Source: Hymenopellis radicata (Eukaryota > Basidiomycota > Agaricomycetes > Agaricales > Physalacriaceae). Taken from it: a DNA stretch of 64,000 nt. The translations under genes and the position numbers were made by a program. The first letter of the stretch is position 1; every line of letters begins with the position of its first letter. The stretch covers positions 62,001 through 126,000 of the forward strand of contig JADNRX010000043.1 in NCBI GenBank assembly GCA_015501595.1. The letters are read 5' to 3'. The notes under the pieces are model-generated. The model worked only from the letters and a program-made list of their open reading frames with translations. It had not been told where the DNA came from and ran no database searches. This document shows positions 58,288 through 64,000 of the stretch, in pieces.

Positions 58288-59383
58288 ATGATCCTTACCA
58301 ACTTACTCTGTCTTCTTCTTGGATCAGCTCAGTTTACAACATCATCTGCGCTTCCAAGTTCTGAAGAAATATATGCTCTTCCATCTTCTCGCTTTGGTGC
58401 AAAGTATGGTTTCGACCGAACGCCCATTCATACATCCCTCTAACTACAGTCTCCTCTAGTGACGGTGTAACCAACGCAGTTAAACACATTCTCCACATCT
58501 CCAACGCCACACGGGCGCTCGCTCACCGCATCGTGAACCTGACGAACGTGCCTGCTGTGCAGGAGTACACGCTTCAGACGAACTATGTCGGGGCGCTAGC
58601 GGTGCGCATCGACGGAGAGAGAGGGCTGGGATTGAGGCATCAGATTAGGGACTCGATGTACGAGTTGGAGCGGAAGATGAATGAGAGTTTGCTGTTGCTT
58701 GTTGGGCTGAGAGAGAGGGGCATAGATTTGTTGGAGTTTGTTATTCCGAAGGTAAAGGCGCCCGGCTTTTTCAAGTTGACTTCTAACAAATACGATGTAG
58801 ATCGACCTACTTGGGCTGGACCTGATACACTTTGAACACCTCCCCTCATCGTCCGACGTGAACGGGGTGCAGTGGGAGGGATTCCGAGATAAATACATAC
58901 ACGGCATCCGCGCTGTGCATGCACGCGCGGAGGTGTTCTCCGCGAGCGCAGAGAATCTGTGCAGGACCGCAACGTTGCTCGAACGTCTTGCGGGGGACAT
59001 CAAGCATGACGTGCAAGAGGTTATGCCGGCCCTCACCATGTGGCATGAGTTTCTCGTGGACCGCGAATGGACGGTAGAGGACGACAGGACGAAGCTTCTG
59101 CGGGAGAGCGCCGTCTACCCGATGAGTGTCACGACGAGCATGAGGGAGGCGGCGTGTGGGTTGATGAAAGGGGCCGAGAGGCTTGTCGTGAGTTTTCCTT
59201 TGAGCGCATGTGGCTTTGAGGCTGATGATGGATGTTGTGTAGGACGGCGCACAGGTAAATGTGGATGTTATGATACGCCTTCCGAAGGCGAGCTTTGAGG
59301 AGATGAAGATGGAAACGCGGTATTTGAGGCGGTTGTGTGTTAGACTGCCGAGGTTGTTTGATCCGCTGAGATTTATGGATTGA
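58288..59383 (+). CDS. secreted protein of unknown function
   Basis: The start MILTNLLCLLLGSAQFTTSS is a signal peptide. The first exon ends SRFGA, and a splice to NDGVTNAVKHILHISNATRA continues the frame. Then come VPAVQEYTLQTNYVGALAVR, ELERKMNESLLLLVGLRERG, an intron after VIPK, IDLLGLDLIHFEHLPSSSD, RDKYIHGIRAVHARAEVFS and TKLLRESAVYPMSV. A last exon has DGAQVNVDVMIRLPKASFEE to RLFDPLRFMD and the stop at 59383. Largely alpha-helical, with glycosylation sequons (NAT, NLT, NES). I do not recognise a domain. A truncated inverted copy is at 42340-42720. Confidence 0.6.
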
Positions 59384-61660
59384 GGGGACCTGGTTTCTGT
59401 GTTGCGTTTAGTAGACTATAGAGCAAAGTTCTAATGGGCAGTGTGATGTTAGATAAACCCACAGTGCATTGCTGTAGGCGGGTGCATGGGGAGTCTGTCC
59501 GAGTCGCCGGGTTCTCCTTCATAGCGCGACCTGCATCCAGACGCAGAACATATTATCCTTTCCCTTTCTCTAAATGAGTGTACTAAATGATTCAAATTTC
59601 ACAACTGCTCCGGTATGAGCATACACTGCAAAACCATCGATAAGCGGAACGAGCTGAGTCAATCATGATTTCGATCTTTGAGTACGCGTCGTTAGGGCAA
59701 GGATCGTCTGGACGAAGAGGCAGCGAGCAAGTGGACAGGAACACAGCACTCGAGGCTATTCGGAGTGTTCCGAGGAGCCTTTCCCACGCAGTTCCCACGT
59801 CGTCTTCTTACTAATACACGATTGAATTTCAAAGTTATTGCAAACAATCACTCGAACTTCAAAGGCGCCAAGCGACCTGTTTATCCCATATTTGGGTGAT
59901 CTACAGGTTAGTCTTCCAGTACGGAAACAGCTTGTTATGCTGACCAGCGCCGCCACTGCCCACAGATTCATCGCAATGATTTGTTCTCAATGTGCAATCA
60001 ACCCCAGCACACCTGTGACGAAGGGTCTGGAATCCCTTCCTGAAACCACATCCAAGCTCATCCAGGATCTCCTCGCATCGAATGTGGCTCCTCTTGGACG
60101 CGAACGAGAGTCATTATCAGACCTCATGTCGCGCACTCAGCTCTACGCAACCTCTCTGGGCGCGCGTATTGCTGAACTACATGCCACATTGGAACATCTG
60201 CTAGACCAAAAAGTCACGACGGAGCAGCGCCTCTGTGATCTCAAAGTCATCCTCCATCCCATTCGCATCGTCCCTCCCGAAATTTTTGCCCAAATCTTTG
60301 ACGAGGCTGTTAGCGATACCGCTCTGATGCCGCTCGAGAATGTTCGGGACGGACGTTTCCCAAACAGCATCGATACTGGCAGTCAAAGCCGTGTCATATC
60401 GCGCGTATCTTCGGGTTGGCGGCGCACTGCGCTGAGTACACCATACCTATGGCGATTTGTTCACGTTTCGTTCGACCGTTACCCCCGCAATCTCTCGACA
60501 TCCTTTTTCCTCAATCGTTTTCTTGCTCTTTCGGCAGACCGTATGTTGCATGTCATGCTTCATGGTACCGTTGATCATCCCGCCATGGCGGTCGTCCTCA
60601 TGGCATCGAACCGCTGGCGAACGGCTGCCATCAGCTTCCCGCCACCAATATACCGTTCTTGGGACGTTCCCGATCTTTCGTTCCGTTTCCTTGAGAAGTT
60701 ACATCTGCATGTGCAACTCGATGGTCTACCTACCTTGCTAGATGTAACAGCGGGAAACCGTGCGTTACAGTTGGATACTCCCCAACTCCGAGCATACTCA
60801 AGTGACACGGCTGCAGCTTGTTTATTGGTGATTAGACCGCGGTTTTTGCGTCTTAAATGCTTCCAACAAACGGGGGTGTTAGATGAGCAGGTTTTATCAC
60901 TGTTTCATGGAGTTTCATCCGTGGCCCCAGTGGTCATGCTGTCAATACCTTTCCTGACTTCTGCTCTCTTCCGTGTCAGCAAAGCAGTGCCTGACGATCT
61001 CTACAGTCACATGACCACAAATCATCCAATTCGCGACGCATATCCGAATATGCGCGTTCTTCGACTGTGTGGAACCAGCACAGGCTACAGTCATTTCTTT
61101 TCCAAGTTCACATTACCTTGTCTGGAACTGTTATCTTTCGAAGATAGCGAATCGGGCGGTGATCCAATAGCCTTCCCTTCTCCATTAACAGCGCCTACCG
61201 GACAGCAACTGAAACAGTTGAAGATTCCCATCCACAATGCAGACGATACAGACAGCCTAGTAGTGTTCCTTCGTACCACTCCGAAACTTCGCCGGCTTGA
61301 GCTCAGGGCGAGGACTTATTTCGATGTTAGCCATACGATTTACTCTGTCCTCGTCGACGAGCATCTTCTTCCAGACTTGACCGACTTGGTCATTACCAGC
61401 ATGGATCCGGATGGGGTGGAGATTTCAGACGTCTTCGTGGAAGCGATCCAACACAGGCGTTCTGGGCAATTGCAGGTTGCGAAATTGCAGGAGGTGTTGG
61501 TCAAATATGTTGCGGCCATCGATACGGATGTCGTGGCTGCCTTCAACGACCTCTTGAGTGACGGATTGGGGGGTGAACTGAAATTTGCTCTGACTTAAGG
61601 GGTTGACGTTGGAGGATGTAGCTGGGTTAGATATAAACATTAACTCTCAAATTATCGTCT
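59060..61660 (+). repeat. inverted segmental duplication, right arm, inner part
   Basis: Inverted copy of 40190-42720: the end of the secreted-protein gene, its 3' flank, the F-box copy C' and about 60 bases beyond its stop. The flanks contain indels of tens of bases, while the F-box frames stay intact. Confidence 0.85.
59976..61598 (+). CDS. F-box protein, MICSQC family, intact (copy C')
   Basis: 540 residues from ATG 59976 (MICSQCAINPSTPVTKGLES). As in its partner at 40239-41885, the frame is open 46 codons upstream, and that leader is also conserved (MQTITRTSKAPSDL). The helical region is SLGARIAELHATLEHLLDQ. The F-box is RIVPPEIFAQIFDEAVSDTA then RVSSGWRRTALSTPYLWRF. The leucine-rich part is unbroken and ends AFNDLLSDGLGGELKFALT. 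Differences from the partner are mostly substitutions, with single-codon gaps, in the leucine-rich half where substrate contact is expected. Confidence 0.8.
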   Translation: MICSQCAINPSTPVTKGLESLPETTSKLIQDLLASNVAPLGRERESLSDLMSRTQLYATSLGARIAELHATLEHLLDQKVTTEQRLCDLKVILHPIRIVPPEIFAQIFDEAVSDTALMPLENVRDGRFPNSIDTGSQSRVISRVSSGWRRTALSTPYLWRFVHVSFDRYPRNLSTSFFLNRFLALSADRMLHVMLHGTVDHPAMAVVLMASNRWRTAAISFPPPIYRSWDVPDLSFRFLEKLHLHVQLDGLPTLLDVTAGNRALQLDTPQLRAYSSDTAAACLLVIRPRFLRLKCFQQTGVLDEQVLSLFHGVSSVAPVVMLSIPFLTSALFRVSKAVPDDLYSHMTTNHPIRDAYPNMRVLRLCGTSTGYSHFFSKFTLPCLELLSFEDSESGGDPIAFPSPLTAPTGQQLKQLKIPIHNADDTDSLVVFLRTTPKLRRLELRARTYFDVSHTIYSVLVDEHLLPDLTDLVITSMDPDGVEISDVFVEAIQHRRSGQLQVAKLQEVLVKYVAAIDTDVVAAFNDLLSDGLGGELKFALT

Positions 61661-61770
61661 ATGACATTGTTGGTGAGCTATAAGGTACATGAATTAACTG
61701 TGTGTGACGCTGCAGCTCGCTGCGGAGACTGGTCGCTGAAGCGCTGAAGGGCGGTTGTTACAAACCGTGA

Positions 61771-62305
61771 TCATAGTATGTAGTCAATAATTTTAATTCC
61801 GTCAACCTCGTAACCTGCCCACGGACCATTAGAGTAGACCAGCATTCCCAATGCCCTGATTCGCCGGTAGAACTTCACTTTTTCTTCATCGTTTTCCAAA
61901 TCAACGTGCAGGATGCCGGCCTCATTCAAATCCACGAATGATCCATAGCGCACATGACCACTGCTGGTGTGAGCTCTGGAGTGGCGTTGAGCCTTGGTGG
62001 GGAGATTGTTCGTCCAAGAAGGAACAAATATCGGCATATGTAATACCCTTCTCGGTGTCAGGGAGCTTGACGAGACACTTGAATGTGGAACGCGTTAAAA
62101 TGTCATCATCTTCTGTCTGGCGGCGCCAATTTCCAGGAGATCCTTTATCGGTGATATCATAGGCTTTAACGGCCCCAGAAATCGTTTGACTGGAGGCACT
62201 GGATCTGGGAATCAGTGCCCAATGAAATCTACCAGCGAGTCCGTTGTCGTGATCGAGAGCGCCTTCATAGAGGCCGACATACAGTTCAACTACCATGCCT
62301 CTCAC
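61771..62305 (-). pseudogene. frameshifted copy of the small gene at 35920-36459
   Basis: Starts MRGMVVELYVGLYEGALDHD, as in the left arm, with one in-frame extra codon (DTEKGITY for DIETITY). Seven bases (AGCGCTT in the left copy) are missing near 61930, so WIIRGLALLNEAG becomes WIIRGFE-stop. After the deletion the old frame continues intact to IIDYIL at 61771. The truncated protein would have 127 of 179 residues. Confidence 0.8.
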
Positions 62306-62541
62306 TGTCGCTTTTAATATGACGGAATACGACTGAAGGAGTCAAGGACGACTCACCAAGTGGTATGTGTGGAACCTTGATATCGTGGCGCCCAATCTCC
62401 GACTTACAGAATCGGCAGTTGCGGCGTGATCTCAGACATTCCCTACTTTGACGCGAGAACTAGGCTCAGATCGCCTGTACGCTACGACAGAGGGGAAAGA
62501 GTTCGGAATACCATTAACAACTTCCCAGCATACATGAAAAT

Positions 62542-64000
62542 CTAAGAATCAACGTCCAGACTCCGTGTCCAACCTGAATACGCCTCCCAGGGCCGGTTTT
62601 TCAGTGCACCTCTCAATCCGTCGCTCAAGAGGTCGTTGAAAGCAGCCACGACATCCTCATCGACGATGGCCGTCACAAAATCAACTGATACCTCCTGCAG
62701 TTTCGCAACCTGCGCTCGACGGTGTTTGATCGCATCCACAAAAGCACCTGAAATCAGCACCCCATACTGAGTCATGCTAGAAATGACCAAGTCGGTCAAT
62801 TCTGGAAGAAGCTCCGCCTCATCGACGAGGATGGCCCGGATCGTATGGCTGACGTCGAAATGAGTTCTCGTCCTGAGTTCAAGCCGGTGAAGTCTCGGGG
62901 TGGTACGAAGGAACGCTACTAGCCTATGAGTTTCGTTCTCGTTCTGTAGGGACGCCTCCAGCTGCTGTAGGTGCTGTCCTGTGGGCGCAACCAACGGAGA
63001 TGGGAAAGCAAAATCACCCCCCAAGGCGCTGTCTTCGAAAGATAAAACTTCCAGACAAGGTAGATTGAACTTGGAAAAGAAATGGCTGTAACCTGCACTG
63101 GTTCCACGCAGTCGAAGAATGCGCATATTGGGATATGCGTCACGGATTGGACAAGTCATTACTGTGTTGTAAAATGCGCTTAAAACTGCCTTCTCAGGAT
63201 GGAAGAGCGCAGAAGTCAACAATGGTGCCGATACCATCGCCAATGGAGCTATAAATGAAACTCCAGCAAAAAGCCGTGCATCGAGTATTCCAGTTTGTTC
63301 AAAGCATTGAAGGCGAGGAAACTTTGACCCCCAGCTTAGGATCTGTGCCCACGCTCCAACTGTGTCACTTGAAAAGACTTGGAGTTGAGGGAAATCCAAA
63401 AGCGGACGCCCTGACGGCGGACATAAATCGCGCCACGTCTCAAGCCCGTCGAGTTGGACATGTAGATGGAACCTTGTGAGAGACTGGAAAGTAAGGTCTG
63501 CATTCCAGGCATGGTAGAGTTTGGGTGGAAGGCTAACAGCAGCCGTTTGCCAACGACTCGATGTCATCAAGAAAACCGTCAGAGCGGGATGGTCCACGGT
63601 GGCGTGAAGCATGACATGCAACATATGCTCTGCTGAACGAGCAAGGAAACGATTGAGGAAAATTGATGTCGAGAGGTTGCGAGGGAAACGGTCGAAGGAG
63701 ACGTGAACAAAGCGCCACAGGCGTTGCGTTCTCAGCGCCGTGCGTCTCCATGCCGAGGACACTTGTGACACGACACAGCTTTGACTGTTGCTATCGACGC
63801 TATTCGAAAAACTACCGTCGCGAACCTTCTCCAGCGGAACCAGAGCGGTGTCACTGACGGCCTCGTCGAAGATTTCTGCTAGAATTTCTGGAGGGACGGT
63901 ACGAATGGGATGGAGGGCGACTTTGAGGTCGCGCAGGCGTTGCTCCGTCGTGACTTTTTGGTCTAGGAGATCCTCCAAGGTGGCACGCAGGTCGGCGATA
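62542..64000 (-). CDS. F-box protein, MICSQC family, intact but 5' end outside window (copy A')
   Basis: Open to the window edge; the visible part begins in the helical region (EDLLDQKVTTEQRLRDLK). The F-box is TVPPEILAEIFDEAVSDTA and QVSSAWRRTALRTQRLWRFV. Leucine-rich sequence continues to the shared end PWEAYSGWTRSLDVDS (stop at 62542). It lacks the extra A that breaks copy A at 34251. Compared with copy A, two or three short in-frame gaps occur in the leucine-rich part (for example LFAG for LYATG, and KHRRAQV for KHRRSGAAQV). Confidence 0.8.
   Translation of the reverse strand, partial: IADLRATLEDLLDQKVTTEQRLRDLKVALHPIRTVPPEILAEIFDEAVSDTALVPLEKVRDGSFSNSVDSNSQSCVVSQVSSAWRRTALRTQRLWRFVHVSFDRFPRNLSTSIFLNRFLARSAEHMLHVMLHATVDHPALTVFLMTSSRWQTAAVSLPPKLYHAWNADLTFQSLTRFHLHVQLDGLETWRDLCPPSGRPLLDFPQLQVFSSDTVGAWAQILSWGSKFPRLQCFEQTGILDARLFAGVSFIAPLAMVSAPLLTSALFHPEKAVLSAFYNTVMTCPIRDAYPNMRILRLRGTSAGYSHFFSKFNLPCLEVLSFEDSALGGDFAFPSPLVAPTGQHLQQLEASLQNENETHRLVAFLRTTPRLHRLELRTRTHFDVSHTIRAILVDEAELLPELTDLVISSMTQYGVLISGAFVDAIKHRRAQVAKLQEVSVDFVTAIVDEDVVAAFNDLLSDGLRGALKNRPWEAYSGWTRSLDVDS

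Larger units (their letters stand above)
61770..64000 (-). repeat. inverted segmental duplication, right arm, outer part (runs off window)
   Basis: Inverted copy of 34028-36470. Copy C' is separated from the small-gene pseudogene by only about 170 bases here, against 3.8 kb in the left arm. Confidence 0.85.

Overview
The window looks like nuclear DNA of a mushroom-forming basidiomycete (Agaricomycetes). Genes are split by many short (about 45-60 bp) GT-AG introns, with a few likely GC-AG introns. Three nuclear-type tRNA genes are present. Several products belong to groups familiar from Agaricomycetes: expanded F-box proteins, kinase-like proteins, an etherase-type GST, a monocarboxylate-type MFS carrier and large fungal-only membrane proteins. 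No viral, organellar or CRISPR signal was seen. All gene models come from reading splice sites and conserved motifs by eye.

Layout. 1-4.4 kb: two kinase-like genes (one partial, one a likely pseudokinase), a duplicated kinase tail and a membrane-protein remnant. 5-6.4 kb: secreted class 3 lipase. 6.6-10.7 kb: tRNA-Ile(AAU), a divergent F-box gene, tRNA-Val(AAC) and a single-pass membrane protein. 11.8-17.3 kb: a direct tandem array of three F-box genes on the minus strand, one intact and two broken. 17.9-21.1 kb: an unknown multi-exon gene and an XPG/GEN1-like nuclease. 21.2-24.3 kb: hairpins followed by truncated, intron-bearing gene fragments (UDP-glucuronate decarboxylase, Hsp70, a possible Sur7/PalI-type membrane protein), all on the minus strand. 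24.5-27.6 kb: a Crypton, that is a tyrosine recombinase with a GCR1_C-like tail, head-to-head with MSH6 (28.2-33.2 kb). 33.4-33.9 kb: a MITE with 58-bp perfect terminal inverted repeats and TA flanks.

34-42.7 kb and 58.8-64 kb are the arms of a large imperfect inverted segmental duplication. Each arm carries two convergent F-box genes and a small unknown gene. The left arm has an additional 3.7 kb with another F-box gene, an F-box remnant, tRNA-Ser(UGA) and a kinase pseudogene. The 16-kb spacer holds mostly single-copy genes: an MFS carrier, a xanthine dioxygenase-like gene, a large membrane protein, prefoldin subunit 5, a GST and a small membrane protein. It also holds telomere-like and other degenerate repeats.

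The main theme is turnover of one F-box family (signature N-terminus MICSQC). It has been amplified by tandem and inverted duplication, and members decay through single-base indels, nonsense changes and truncation. Single-base indels also interrupt conserved genes (the MSH6 C-terminus and the xanthine dioxygenase). These may be assembly base errors or real decay, and reads are needed to decide.
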